From NCBI GenBank assembly GCA_027327915.1, contig DAHVWT010000005.1:1-60562 (forward strand): a DNA stretch of 60,562 nt. The letters are read 5' to 3'. Every line of letters begins with the position of its first letter. Position 1 is the stretch's first letter. The position numbers were made by a program, and so were the translations under genes. The notes under the pieces are model-generated. The model ran no database searches. It saw only the letters and a list, made by a program, of their open reading frames with translations, and was not told the DNA's origin. Shown here in pieces: positions 26,961 to 38,299 of the stretch. The stretch is from Elusimicrobiota bacterium. GTDB lineage: Bacteria; Elusimicrobiota; Elusimicrobia; UBA1565; UBA9628.

Positions 26961-28919
26961 GTGTTAGGATCCATTTTCTTCGCGTTCTTGTTCGCCTCCT
27001 TCTCGCGCGCCGCGAACGTCCCCGTGAAGCCGGCGTCCCCGCCGGTCGTCATCCCTTCGAGCGCCCCTTGGATCACGGTCGTCCGGCCGGCGGAGGGCGC
27101 CGTCCTTCCCGCGACCGCCGGGGACTTCATCATCGGCGCCGTCTCCGATCCTCAAGCGGTCCTCGCGATCAACGGAACGAGCGTCCCGGTCGCCTCGGAT
27201 GGCGCGTACCTCGCGTGGCTTCCGATCAGGCCCGGGCCCTTCACGTTCGACCTAAGCCTCTCGCGCCCGGGGCAGAAGCCGTTTACGGCGCGGCGGCAAG
27301 TCGTCGTTTCGACGCCTCCCGCTCCCCTCCCGGAATCCCCTCCCTCCATTGATCCGGCGTCCCTGTCTCCCAACCGCCCCCTCGGCCTGCGCGCCGGCGA
27401 CTGGCTGCGGCTTCGCATGAAGGCTTCGCGCCATCGCCGGGCCTTCGCCAGGATCCCCGGCGGGCCTTGGCTGGCCATGCAGGAGGCGGACCCCGTCCTT
27501 GGGATCTACGAAACGGACTATCTCGTCCGGCCCGGGGAGGATCTTCCTCCCTCGAAAATCCAGTACCGCCTCGGAAACCATTGGTGGGACAAGACGGCGT
27601 GGAGCCGCGGGACGGTCTCTTTCGCCTCGCGAACGCCGGTTATCGGGCGGGTCAAAACCGCCGACTCCGTGCTGTTCACCCAAACTCCGGCCTGGGGCAA
27701 CCTCTTTTACGTCGCGCCGGGCGTCGCGCTCCCCATCTGGGGTCAGGACGGCCGCCGGTTGAAGCTGCGCATTGATCCGGGATTTTACGGCTGGCTGCCG
27801 GCCTCCGACCTCGAGATCTTGCCCTCGGGCTTTCCGATTCACCGCGCCGTGACCGGCGTCATCACCGAAAAAGCCGTTCCCGCGGGAACGGAGGTTCATA
27901 TCCCCCTGCGGACCCGGGTCCCCTTCCAAGCGATCGAATCGCCCTCCGGCGACTCCCTTTCCCTCATCCTCTACGGCGCCGTTTCCCACACGAACTGGAT
28001 CGTTTACGATTCCTCCGACACGTTTCTCGACTCGATCCGTTTCGGTCGGGAAAGTCCGCAAGGGCTTCGTCTTGAAATCAAGCTGCGGGCGGGACGCTCC
28101 CTCTGGGGCTACCACGCGGAATATTCCCAAAACGGCTCGACGCTTAAGGTCCTCCTTATCCGGCCGCCTTCGATCAAGGGCGCGGGATCGCCTCTCGCCG
28201 GCCTGAGGATTTTCCTCGATCCAGGGCACAATCCGGATCACCCCGGCGCCATCGGCCCCCTGGGGACCCGCGAGATGGACGTCAATATGGCCATCGCGAA
28301 CGCCGTCGCCAAGCGCCTGACCAGCGAGGGGGCGATTCCGATCTTGAGCCGCCAGAACGCCGAAGAGGAGGTTGATCTCGCGGCGAGGCCCAAGCTCGCC
28401 TGGGAATCCCGCTCCGACGCCTTCGTCAGCATCCACAACAACGATATGGCGGACGGCGAAAACCCCCTCGCCTCGCCGCATGGATATTCGATCTACTATT
28501 ACCAGCCGGGAAGCCTGCCGCTCGCCCGCGCGGTCCACTCGGCCTATGAAACCCTTGTTCCCCTGGCGGACGAAGGAGTGAGGCTAGGAAACTATCTCGT
28601 CCTACGCCCCACGGAAATGCCGGAGATCCTCATCGAGTCGGCCTATCTGATCCTTCCCGACCAGGAAATGGATCTGCTGTCGCCCCAATTCCAGAACCTG
28701 CTGGCCAAGGCCATCGTGAGCGGGCTGCGGCGATACTTCAAAACGCTGCGCCCCGCTCCATCCCCCGCCGGTCGCGCGCCCACGAGGATGCGCCTCACGC
28801 CCAAGCCCCACACCGCCGCCAAGAAACCGTCGGCGCCGAAGCGGCGCTCTTCCGCCCGCAAGCCGGCCAAGCATCCTTCCTTGATCCAGCGGGCGCGAAC
28901 GAGGCGCAAGACGCGATGA
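26961..28919 (+). CDS. N-acetylmuramoyl-L-alanine amidase (Amidase_3) with large N-terminal region
   Basis: IFLDPGHNPDHPGAIGPLGTREMDVNMAIA, FVSIHNND, EILIESAYL; basic C-terminal tail; GTG start. Confidence 0.88.
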   Translation: MLGSIFFAFLFASFSRAANVPVKPASPPVVIPSSAPWITVVRPAEGAVLPATAGDFIIGAVSDPQAVLAINGTSVPVASDGAYLAWLPIRPGPFTFDLSLSRPGQKPFTARRQVVVSTPPAPLPESPPSIDPASLSPNRPLGLRAGDWLRLRMKASRHRRAFARIPGGPWLAMQEADPVLGIYETDYLVRPGEDLPPSKIQYRLGNHWWDKTAWSRGTVSFASRTPVIGRVKTADSVLFTQTPAWGNLFYVAPGVALPIWGQDGRRLKLRIDPGFYGWLPASDLEILPSGFPIHRAVTGVITEKAVPAGTEVHIPLRTRVPFQAIESPSGDSLSLILYGAVSHTNWIVYDSSDTFLDSIRFGRESPQGLRLEIKLRAGRSLWGYHAEYSQNGSTLKVLLIRPPSIKGAGSPLAGLRIFLDPGHNPDHPGAIGPLGTREMDVNMAIANAVAKRLTSEGAIPILSRQNAEEEVDLAARPKLAWESRSDAFVSIHNNDMADGENPLASPHGYSIYYYQPGSLPLARAVHSAYETLVPLADEGVRLGNYLVLRPTEMPEILIESAYLILPDQEMDLLSPQFQNLLAKAIVSGLRRYFKTLRPAPSPAGRAPTRMRLTPKPHTAAKKPSAPKRRSSARKPAKHPSLIQRARTRRKTR

Positions 28920-29818
28920 CCGCCAACGGCATGAATCACGAGTCCTCTCTGCGCGCCCTCTACGCCATCATCGAGCTCTTGGCCCAAACCAAGGAAGTCG
29001 ACGAGGAAAAAGTCTGGGAGCGTATCGTGCAGAAGCTGGCTCTGGCGCTCAACGCCGAGTCCGGCGCCTACTATGCCTTCCAGCCCTCGGACGGCTCCCT
29101 CGTCCTGCGCTATGTCCTTGGGGAGCCCTCGGCCGCCGCGAAGTCGCCGGGGGCGGGATTGCGCGTCGAGTCCGGCAAGGGGCTCGTCGGATGGTCCATC
29201 CTCTATAAGGAGCCCCTCGTGGTTCAGGACGCCGCCGCGGACTCCCGATTCGCCGCCGACGCCGACTCGCCCGCGGGGCTCGCGGCCAAGTCCGCCCTGG
29301 TCCTCCCTCTGATGGACCGACTCGACCTCAAGGGCGCCGTGACCCTCGTCAACAAGCGCGGGGGCGTCTTCGGGGAGGAGGATTTGGCCCTCGTCCGCGC
29401 GGCCTGCCAGGCCGCGGCGACCGCCGTGCGGGCCCACAAGCTCGAGCTCATGATGGACAAGGTCGCGATGAGAAACGCGAGCGTTCTCGAGAACCTCACG
29501 GGAGGCTTTATCGCCGTCGACACGCACGGCCGCATGATCCTCGCCAACCCCGCGGCCCGGCGCATCCTGTCGATCGCTCCCGAGATCGCGCTCAACACGC
29601 CCGTCTCCGAGGCGCTCTGGAACGCCCCCCAGGTCGCCAACATCCTCTTGGACGCCCTGGCAACGCGCAAGACCGTGCGGCGCCAGGAAGTTTCCTGGAC
29701 CTTCCGGGGCCAGACGAAGCTTATCGGCTACAGCACGATCATCATCCAAGACCCCCAGGGTCAGGTCGGGGGAGCCGGAATCAATTTCCAGGATATCACC
29801 CAAGGAGGAACGCCATGA
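28916..29818 (+). CDS. GAF + PAS domain sensory protein (no kinase domain)
   Basis: GAF-like fold [27 protein letters not shown]...[13 protein letters not shown]-like [27 protein letters not shown]. Confidence 0.75.
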   Translation: MTANGMNHESSLRALYAIIELLAQTKEVDEEKVWERIVQKLALALNAESGAYYAFQPSDGSLVLRYVLGEPSAAAKSPGAGLRVESGKGLVGWSILYKEPLVVQDAAADSRFAADADSPAGLAAKSALVLPLMDRLDLKGAVTLVNKRGGVFGEEDLALVRAACQAAATAVRAHKLELMMDKVAMRNASVLENLTGGFIAVDTHGRMILANPAARRILSIAPEIALNTPVSEALWNAPQVANILLDALATRKTVRRQEVSWTFRGQTKLIGYSTIIIQDPQGQVGGAGINFQDITQGGTP

Positions 29819-30342
29819 AATTAGGGGACAAGGCGCCCGACTTTTCCCTTCCGGGAACCGACGGCAAAACTTACGCTCTCGCCGACTTCGTAGAGGCAAA
29901 GGCCCTCGTCGTCATCTTCTCGTGCAACCACTGCCCGTACGTCAAAGCCTACGAGGACCGCATCATCCAGGCGCAAAAGGACTATGCGGAAAAGGGCGCG
30001 CGCTTCGTCGCCATCAACGCCAACGACGCATCGAAATACCACGAGGACGGCTTCGAGGAAATGAAAAAACGCGCCCGGGAGAAGGGATTCAACTTCCCCT
30101 ACCTGCGAGACGACTCCCAGGCAACCGCGAGGCGCTACGGCGCGACGCACACGCCGCACCTTTTCGTCTTCGACGCCGAGCGCCGGCTCGCCTACACGGG
30201 CAAGATCGACGACAACTGGGAGCATCCGGAAAAGGTCCGGGAACGCTACCTGGCCGCCGCCCTCGACGACCTCGTGTCCGGCCGCGCCCCCCGGACGCCC
30301 GAGACCTTCGCCATCGGCTGCACGATCAAGTGGAAGAAGTGA
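29815..30342 (+). CDS. AhpC/TSA-type thioredoxin-fold redox protein
   Basis: [51 protein letters not shown]. Confidence 0.9.
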   Translation: MKLGDKAPDFSLPGTDGKTYALADFVEAKALVVIFSCNHCPYVKAYEDRIIQAQKDYAEKGARFVAINANDASKYHEDGFEEMKKRAREKGFNFPYLRDDSQATARRYGATHTPHLFVFDAERRLAYTGKIDDNWEHPEKVRERYLAAALDDLVSGRAPRTPETFAIGCTIKWKK

Positions 30343-31541
30343 AGTCCCCGACAGAATGCCTCCGGTTCGAGACCCCGCGCAGAAAGGAACTCGCCAACAT
30401 CACCAAGAGGCTGGCCGTCGGACTCGCGGCGCTCATCCTCCTGGCGTCGATCGCCTGGCGCTACAACGGGCGGCGCGCCGAGGACTTCGTCTACTACTAC
30501 TGCGCGGGCCTGAGTCTCAAGCTCGGTTTCTCCCCCTACGCGCCGCACAGCCTCTATCAGGCCTGCCTCGCCAAGGCCCTGGGGCCGCGCAGCCTCGCGG
30601 CCCGGTGGGGACTGGGCTGCGCCTACCCGCCGCAGGCCGTCCTGCTCTTGCGTCGTCTGGCCGACGCGTCTTACTTTGCGGCCTTCCATGCCTGGAGCGC
30701 CCTTTTAGGCGCGGCTTCCGTCCTTCTGGCCGCGGCCCTGTACGGCGCCCAGTTCTCCCAATGGCCGCTCCTGTTCACATGGCCCGGTTTCATTCTTTGC
30801 TGGGCCTATCACAAGGCGGCCCTGCCCGTATTCCTCGCGTTTTGGGCGGGGCTTAAGTTCGCGGACGGCAAGCGCCCGTTGCTAGGCGGCGTTCTTCTCG
30901 GCATCTCCGGCATCGAGCCCCAGTGGCTCGCCGCGGGACTCCTTTATTTAGCCCTCCGGAAAAACGTCCGCGCTCTCGGAACGGCCCTCGCCGTGGGCGT
31001 GATTCCCGTTTTTTCATCCCCCGGAGCTCTCTCGGGAATCGAGTGGCTCCATAGCGCCGCGACTCACATCCACATCGCGACCCTCGACAATCAGGGCCTC
31101 CTCTGGCTCCTCTATAAAAACTTCGGGCCCTGGCCGCGGCTGGGGGACTCGGGCCTGCTCGTCCTGCGCGCGGCTCTTTTCATGGCGCTCATGGCGCCCG
31201 CCGCCTTCCTCTTATGGAAAAAAGGGCGCCAAGCCCTGCCGCTCTACCTGGCGCTCTATCTTCTCGCCTCTCCCTACTCGCACGGGTCGGATCTGCTTTG
31301 GGTGTTCCCGCTATTCGCGACGGTTGTTAACGGCGTCGCTGAACGCTGGGCGCTCTCGAAGCCGCGGGAACTATTCCTCGGTCTCTCCGTCAATGGGGCG
31401 ATCGCGGCCCTGTCGGCGGGCTATGCCCCGGCGATGATCGCCGACCCCGTCATCCAGGGCCGACAGGGCCCGCTGACGCTGATCCTCGCTGGGGCCTGGG
31501 CCCTCAGCTCTGCTTTTGCTTCGCGGCTTCCTCGGGAGTGA
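30339..31541 (+). CDS. Polytopic membrane protein, GT87/DUF2029-like
   Basis: GTG start overlapping previous [31 protein letters not shown] followed by about 9 hydrophobic helices. Confidence 0.65.
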   Translation: MKSPTECLRFETPRRKELANITKRLAVGLAALILLASIAWRYNGRRAEDFVYYYCAGLSLKLGFSPYAPHSLYQACLAKALGPRSLAARWGLGCAYPPQAVLLLRRLADASYFAAFHAWSALLGAASVLLAAALYGAQFSQWPLLFTWPGFILCWAYHKAALPVFLAFWAGLKFADGKRPLLGGVLLGISGIEPQWLAAGLLYLALRKNVRALGTALAVGVIPVFSSPGALSGIEWLHSAATHIHIATLDNQGLLWLLYKNFGPWPRLGDSGLLVLRAALFMALMAPAAFLLWKKGRQALPLYLALYLLASPYSHGSDLLWVFPLFATVVNGVAERWALSKPRELFLGLSVNGAIAALSAGYAPAMIADPVIQGRQGPLTLILAGAWALSSAFASRLPRE

Positions 31542-32697
31542 GAAGGCTGTCGACCTGCATGACGCGACAGAGTTGATTCGCCAGCACCGGCGGGTTGATC
31601 TGTTTTTTCCCGTCGCTCCAAGAATTGTAGGTATGGAAAACAGGATGGCCGTCCTTCGACGCATAGCCGGTCAGGAGGAAGGCGTGTCCGTAGGTGTCCT
31701 TGGCCGGGCTCTCGGGCGACGGGTCGACGCCCACCCAGGCCTTCACATCCCGCAAGGCGAAGCCGACCATCACGGGGCGGCCCTGGTTGAGTTCGGACAC
31801 GATGTATCGGCCTTGCTCGGCGCCCGCCGCCTCGCACTGGGCCGGGGTCATGGCGCGCAGCTGGTCGTAGAAGCGCTGGTCGAAGCCGTTTCTCTTAACC
31901 CCCTTGTAATAGTATCGAGTCACCTGCTTGAAGCCTTTCAAGGATTGTTTGACCGCCAACCGCCGCTGATCCGCGTCCGGGGCGGCGCCCTCGAGTTGGG
32001 CCGCCAGGATCTTCATTCTTTCGCGCGCCTTCTTGCCCTTGGCCTTCTGGACGAGATTGCCTTGATCTGAAACTTGAAGGAATCCGGTGACCGCGCCAAC
32101 CTTCATCGAATCCTGCACCGGCTGCTGGACCTGCTTCTCGTAGCAAGCCGCCATCTTGGCGTACGGATAACAGGACATGTTCGTCAAAGGGAGTATCCCA
32201 TGACGGAGGATAAAGGCGACATCCTGGTCCTCCCAGCCTCCCTCGCCCAGGGCGCATTGAAGCCCGCCGCCGGCGCCTTGGTAGACCGAAGCCTGGTTGT
32301 AGATTTTGCCGCTCGCGATCTGCCCCTGGGCGAACATGTCCGCCTCGGAAAGGGGGAGGTGGACCTTGTAGCGGCGATAATAGGCCGCCTCGACCAAGGC
32401 GACCGCCGCGAAATCATGGCAGGAGCCGATCGAGCCTTGGTCGTGGGGCTTGCCGGGAACGAATTGCCCCTGGAGGTTGACGCCGCCGCGGACCGTCGCG
32501 TACGCCGGCGCCTGGGCGGGGGCCATGGGAGCGAGACGAAGCCCCTGGGTCGCGGCGCTCATCCCCGAGAGAGCGGCCTGCGCCGCGGAGAAATCCGACT
32601 CCGCCGAATTCGACGCCCAGACGGCTCCGGCCGTCAGCGCCAAAGCCGCGACCGCCGCCGCCATTTTCGCTCCCGACCGCTTCGGCGAAAGTTCCAT
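31504..32697 (-). CDS. Exported papain-like (C1-type) cysteine protease
   Basis: Signal peptide; DQGSIGSCHDFAAVALVEA (Cys), YGHAFLLTGY (His), YNSWSD (Asn). Confidence 0.8.
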   Translation of the reverse strand: MELSPKRSGAKMAAAVAALALTAGAVWASNSAESDFSAAQAALSGMSAATQGLRLAPMAPAQAPAYATVRGGVNLQGQFVPGKPHDQGSIGSCHDFAAVALVEAAYYRRYKVHLPLSEADMFAQGQIASGKIYNQASVYQGAGGGLQCALGEGGWEDQDVAFILRHGILPLTNMSCYPYAKMAACYEKQVQQPVQDSMKVGAVTGFLQVSDQGNLVQKAKGKKARERMKILAAQLEGAAPDADQRRLAVKQSLKGFKQVTRYYYKGVKRNGFDQRFYDQLRAMTPAQCEAAGAEQGRYIVSELNQGRPVMVGFALRDVKAWVGVDPSPESPAKDTYGHAFLLTGYASKDGHPVFHTYNSWSDGKKQINPPVLANQLCRVMQVDSLLTPEEAAKQKQS

Positions 32698-32742
32698 GTC
32701 TCGATCTCCCTTTTCGTGCGGAATTTCCGGCGACCGCGCCTT

Positions 32743-32771
32743 AGTCTAGCCCTGGTCCTCGAAATCCGCAA
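32743..32771 (-). promoter_or_regulatory. Candidate promoter TTGCGG-N17-TAGACT for the C1-type protease
   Basis: Minus-strand -35 at 32771-32766, -10 at 32748-32743, 17-bp spacer. Confidence 0.5.
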
Positions 32772-32808
32772 GGCCCCCCGGTCCCAGACGCCGGGGACCG
32801 AAAGGCCC
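32772..32808 (-). promoter_or_regulatory. GC-rich TTCGG element abutting the -35
   Basis: GGGCCTTTCGGTCCCCGGCGTCTGGGACCGGGGGGCC; similar to 40936-40972. Confidence 0.45.
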
Positions 32809-32821
32809 AAGGCGTTCGCGC

Positions 32822-33466
32822 TTAAACCCCGCGGCGGGGACAGAAGGCGCGCATGGGGCAGGCGGGGCAACGGGGAGCTCGCGCGACGCAGAGCCTGCGG
32901 CCGTGCCAGATCATCGCGTGGCCGAAGAAGATCCAATCCTTATTTGGGACCAGAGCCATCAAGTCCTTCTCGATCTTCTCCGGGTTCTCTTCGTTGGAAA
33001 GGCCGAGGCGATGGGAGAGTCTCTTGACGTGCGTGTCCACGACCACTCCGGCGGCGATCCCGAAGGCGGTTCCGAGGATCACGTTCGCCGTCTTGCGCGC
33101 CACCCCGCGCAGTCGCAGGAGATCCTCCATGCGCTCCGGCACCCGTCCGCCAAAGTCCCGCGCGAGAGCGGCGGCCATCTCGCGGATGGAGCGGGCCTTC
33201 GCGCGATAAAAGCCGGTCGAGCGGATCGCGGCCTCGATCTCGGAGGATTCGGCCTCGGCGTAGTCGCGGGCGCTTCGATACTTCTTGAAAAGATCCTTCG
33301 TCACGAGATTGACCCTCTTATCCGTGCACTGGGCGGACAGGATCGTCGCGACGAGGAGTTCCAGGGGATTGCCGAAGTCGAGTTCGCAGTGCGCGTCCGG
33401 GTAGAGCTTCTTTAGCTCGCGCAGCGTCGACTTCGCGCGCCCCGCCGCGCCGCTGGGCAGGCTCAT
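32822..33466 (-). CDS. nth: Endonuclease III
   Basis: LLVATILSAQCTDKRVN, LRGVARKTANVILG, VVVDTHVKRLSHRLGL, C-terminal [4Fe-4S] cysteines. Confidence 0.96.
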   Translation of the reverse strand: MSLPSGAAGRAKSTLRELKKLYPDAHCELDFGNPLELLVATILSAQCTDKRVNLVTKDLFKKYRSARDYAEAESSEIEAAIRSTGFYRAKARSIREMAAALARDFGGRVPERMEDLLRLRGVARKTANVILGTAFGIAAGVVVDTHVKRLSHRLGLSNEENPEKIEKDLMALVPNKDWIFFGHAMIWHGRRLCVARAPRCPACPMRAFCPRRGV

Positions 33467-34956
33467 GCGGCCTCCCGTCCCGCCTCGGGGACCCGGATCC
33501 AGCGCTTAAAAACCACGAGGCCCGCGGGGGTCGCGAGCGCCATGATCCCCACGATAAGCCACAGAAGACCGGGGTCGCGCGGACCCCGAGCGGGGCAAAA
33601 ATCCTGGAGCAGCTTCCCCGAAAGGCCCCCGGCGAAGAACTTCGCGACGAAAAACGGCAGCATGGAAAGAGCCATATAGGAGGCCTCTTGCCCCTTCGGC
33701 GCGATGGCGGCGGGATACTCGTAGAGCCGGGGCGACCAAAAGGCCTCGCCGATCGAGTAAACCACGGCCATGAGCGTGATCGAAACATAGTACGGGTTAA
33801 TCGTCGCGGAGTTGACGCCCAGCCAGCGCCTCGCGATGAGATCCCCCAGCAAGCCGTTGGCCCAGGGAGCAAACCACGTTGGCGGCAATGCCAGCAGGAA
33901 GACGGAGCCGGCGGCGATGGCGCTTCCGATGACGACGGCGCTGTAGGCCGAGACCTTCTGCGTCAAGGCTCCGATGACAGGAGCCAAGATAATGATGAGG
34001 ACCGGATTGACGACAAGAAAAAGCCTTCCGACCGGCGCCCCGGGCCCCAATTCCCGGATCGCGAACTTCGGGAAGGTGTAGTACATATGATAAAGGATCA
34101 GGCGCACGCCGACGGCCAGCGTCAGGAAGAGAAGGAAACGATAAAACGCCGGTTGCCCCCACAGGCCGGAGAAGATGCGCCACCACTCCTTCCCCGCCCG
34201 CTGGACCGATGCGGCCGCCGCTTGGCCGCCCCGATGGCCGACGGAGGGCGGAGGGGCCACCCACACGCCCTCGTCCGTCACTTCCACGCCGGGACGCAGG
34301 CCGAAATACGCCAAAAGCCACGCCGGAATCGTGCAGAGGCAGCCAAGGAGTATGAGAACTTGGTAGGTGCTCAGCCGCGTTCCCAACACCGGCAATGAAA
34401 AGCGCCCGTACTCCCCCAGCACCCCGCGAACTCGGTCGAAGCTCCATCCCGACAGGGCAAAGCCCACGTTCATCGCCGCGTAATAGACGGAAAAGGCCAT
34501 CGAGCGCTGGGCGGTGGTCGAGAAGCGCTTGACCGCAGCGACAAGAACCGGGGTTTGCAGGGCTTCGCCGACGGCCAACGGCAACAGCCCCAAAACAAAA
34601 GCCGGCCAGAGAGACGTCGCGAACGCCATCACGCCCCGCGAAATGGCGCATAGCGTTACGCCCAGGAGAAAGGCCGCGCGGATGCCCACCGCGTCGGCGA
34701 GGGAGCCCACGAGAACGGTGGACAGGGTCATCACCGCCGACCAGGAGGCCACGACAAATCCCGCCTTGACGTCGCTGAAGCCCAAGTCCGAGGATAACCA
34801 TAGGACCAACGTCGAGTTCACGAGCCCGTAGGCCAGGATGGCTAGGATTTTGGCCCCAAAAACGACCCACAGCTCCCGCACGGCGCCCCTCAGGATGAGA
34901 AGTTTCGAGAGGACCGAGGACGTCGCCTCGCGATTCATGGCCATGTGAGGGGCCAT
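33463..34956 (-). CDS. MFS/POT-like transporter
   Basis: About 12 TM helices; VVASWSAVMTLSTVLVGSLADAVGIRAAFLLGV. Confidence 0.85.
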   Translation of the reverse strand: MAPHMAMNREATSSVLSKLLILRGAVRELWVVFGAKILAILAYGLVNSTLVLWLSSDLGFSDVKAGFVVASWSAVMTLSTVLVGSLADAVGIRAAFLLGVTLCAISRGVMAFATSLWPAFVLGLLPLAVGEALQTPVLVAAVKRFSTTAQRSMAFSVYYAAMNVGFALSGWSFDRVRGVLGEYGRFSLPVLGTRLSTYQVLILLGCLCTIPAWLLAYFGLRPGVEVTDEGVWVAPPPSVGHRGGQAAAASVQRAGKEWWRIFSGLWGQPAFYRFLLFLTLAVGVRLILYHMYYTFPKFAIRELGPGAPVGRLFLVVNPVLIIILAPVIGALTQKVSAYSAVVIGSAIAAGSVFLLALPPTWFAPWANGLLGDLIARRWLGVNSATINPYYVSITLMAVVYSIGEAFWSPRLYEYPAAIAPKGQEASYMALSMLPFFVAKFFAGGLSGKLLQDFCPARGPRDPGLLWLIVGIMALATPAGLVVFKRWIRVPEAGREAA

Positions 34957-35057
34957 TCTATATAAAGGAGAGCCGCCCTAGGGGTCAGGCTTTCGGTTTT
35001 TTCAATTTCAATCGATGCCTGCCTGGGGAAAATCCAAGAATCCGCTTCGGCCTTGTA

Positions 35058-35071
35058 TTGATATAAATCAA
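35058..35071. promoter_or_regulatory. Exact FNR-type consensus site TTGAT-ATAA-ATCAA
   Basis: TTGATNNNNATCAA in an AT-rich intergenic region between divergent genes. Confidence 0.6.
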
Positions 35072-35081
35072 CTTATTTTAT

Positions 35082-35093
35082 TGACCATGGTCA
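35082..35093. promoter_or_regulatory. Perfect 12-bp palindrome TGACCATGGTCA
   Basis: Self-complementary; centre 23 bp from the FNR-type site; upstream of TATACT (35117-35122). Confidence 0.5.
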
Positions 35094-35158
35094 TAGGCCG
35101 TCGGCTGCCGCAACAATATACTAGTTAGAGATTTTAACGGAGATCATTGGAGGACGAC

Positions 35159-35734
35159 ATGAACATCACGATCAAAGCGGCCGCTGCGGCGGCCTTCATT
35201 GCGACTTTCGGAATTTCGTCTTGGGCGGTTTCGACGGACGATCAGTTCACGGCCTCGCTCAACGGCGCGCACGCCTTGGCGAAAAGCTTCGCCAAGACCT
35301 ATTCCACGTCCGCGTCAGCTCCCGCGAACATGGTCAATCCGGCCGCCAGCCGTTGCGCGGCCCTGGGCGGAAAGGTCAAGACCTTCTCGACCCAGGCAGG
35401 CGTGATGGGCGCGTGCGCGTTCGGCCAGGCACTGATCGAGGAGTGGAGCCTTTTTAGAGCCCCGGGGCTGCAGAACAACGGGCGCGCGAACATCGCCGTG
35501 CAAAGCTTCATCGACCATTCCTCCACGAACCCTCCCGGCTCGATCGAGGGCAATCCCGCGTCGACCTACTGCGTCCATTCCTCCGGCGCCCTGCTGATGG
35601 TCGCGGACGCCGAGGGGAACGCCGACGGCTTCTGCCGGTTCAAGGACGGCTCCATGATCGAGGAGTGGACTCTCCTGCGCGGCCCGAAGGATACGGACGG
35701 CAAAAAGCTCGCCGCCGCTGTCAAGGGCCGGTAA
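35159..35734 (+). CDS. Exported protein with two tandem DUF333-like domains
   Basis: Signal peptide; NPAASRCAALGGK...GACAFGQALIEEWSLFR and NPASTYCVHSSGAL...GFCRFKDGSMIEEWTLLRG; GGAGG RBS. Confidence 0.8.
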   Translation: MNITIKAAAAAAFIATFGISSWAVSTDDQFTASLNGAHALAKSFAKTYSTSASAPANMVNPAASRCAALGGKVKTFSTQAGVMGACAFGQALIEEWSLFRAPGLQNNGRANIAVQSFIDHSSTNPPGSIEGNPASTYCVHSSGALLMVADAEGNADGFCRFKDGSMIEEWTLLRGPKDTDGKKLAAAVKGR

Positions 35735-35756
35735 TTTTTTTATAGAATCGGCGCGG

Positions 35757-36385
35757 GTGAATCTCCTGCGCCTTATCTTCAACTCCTCGGTCGGCAAGAA
35801 GGCGCTCGTCGCCGTCGCGGGTCTTCTTCTTTGCGGCTTCCTGGTCGTCCATCTGGGCGGCAACCTCATCCTTTTTTCCGGCGAGACCGCCTTCAACGGC
35901 TATGCCGCCTCGCTCGACAAGAACCCTCTCATCCCCTTGGCCGAGATCATTCTTGCCGTCCTCTTCATCGGCCATATCGCCCTTGCTCTAGGGATGAAGG
36001 CGGAGAATGTCCGCGCCCGCCCCGAAAACTATAAGCTCAAAAGATGGAAGCGGGATCGATGGTACGGCTCGAAGACCGCCTTCTATTCGGGCCTGATCAT
36101 CCTCGTCTTTCTCGTCATCCACCTCAAGGATTTCCGCTTCGCAACAGCGCCCCACGGGCTCTACCGGCTCGTCCTAGGGTCATTTAAGAGCGCGCCCTAC
36201 GCGGGCTTCTACGCGGTCGCGATGGGAGCTTTGGGCCTTCACCTGGGCCATGGTTTCCAAGCCGCCTTCCAGAGCCTGGGCCTAAGGCACCCCCGCGTTC
36301 GTCCCGCAGTCGACGCTTTTGGAGCCGCCTTCGCCTTTATCGTCGCCGGAGGCTTCGCGATCATTCCCATCTGGGCCTATTGCAA

Positions 36386-36389
<4 letters not shown>
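35757..36389 (+). CDS. sdhC: Succinate dehydrogenase cytochrome b subunit
   Basis: [27 protein letters not shown]...GHIALAL; precedes sdhA and sdhB. Confidence 0.9.

Positions 36390-38295
<1,906 letters not shown>

Positions 38296-38299
<4 letters not shown>

Noticed and set aside
34981-35025. TTTCGGTTTTTTC as a fourth TTCGG element upstream of the DUF333 gene
   Set aside because: Lacks the GGRCC and CCCCGG flanks and is not 37-38 nt from a -35.
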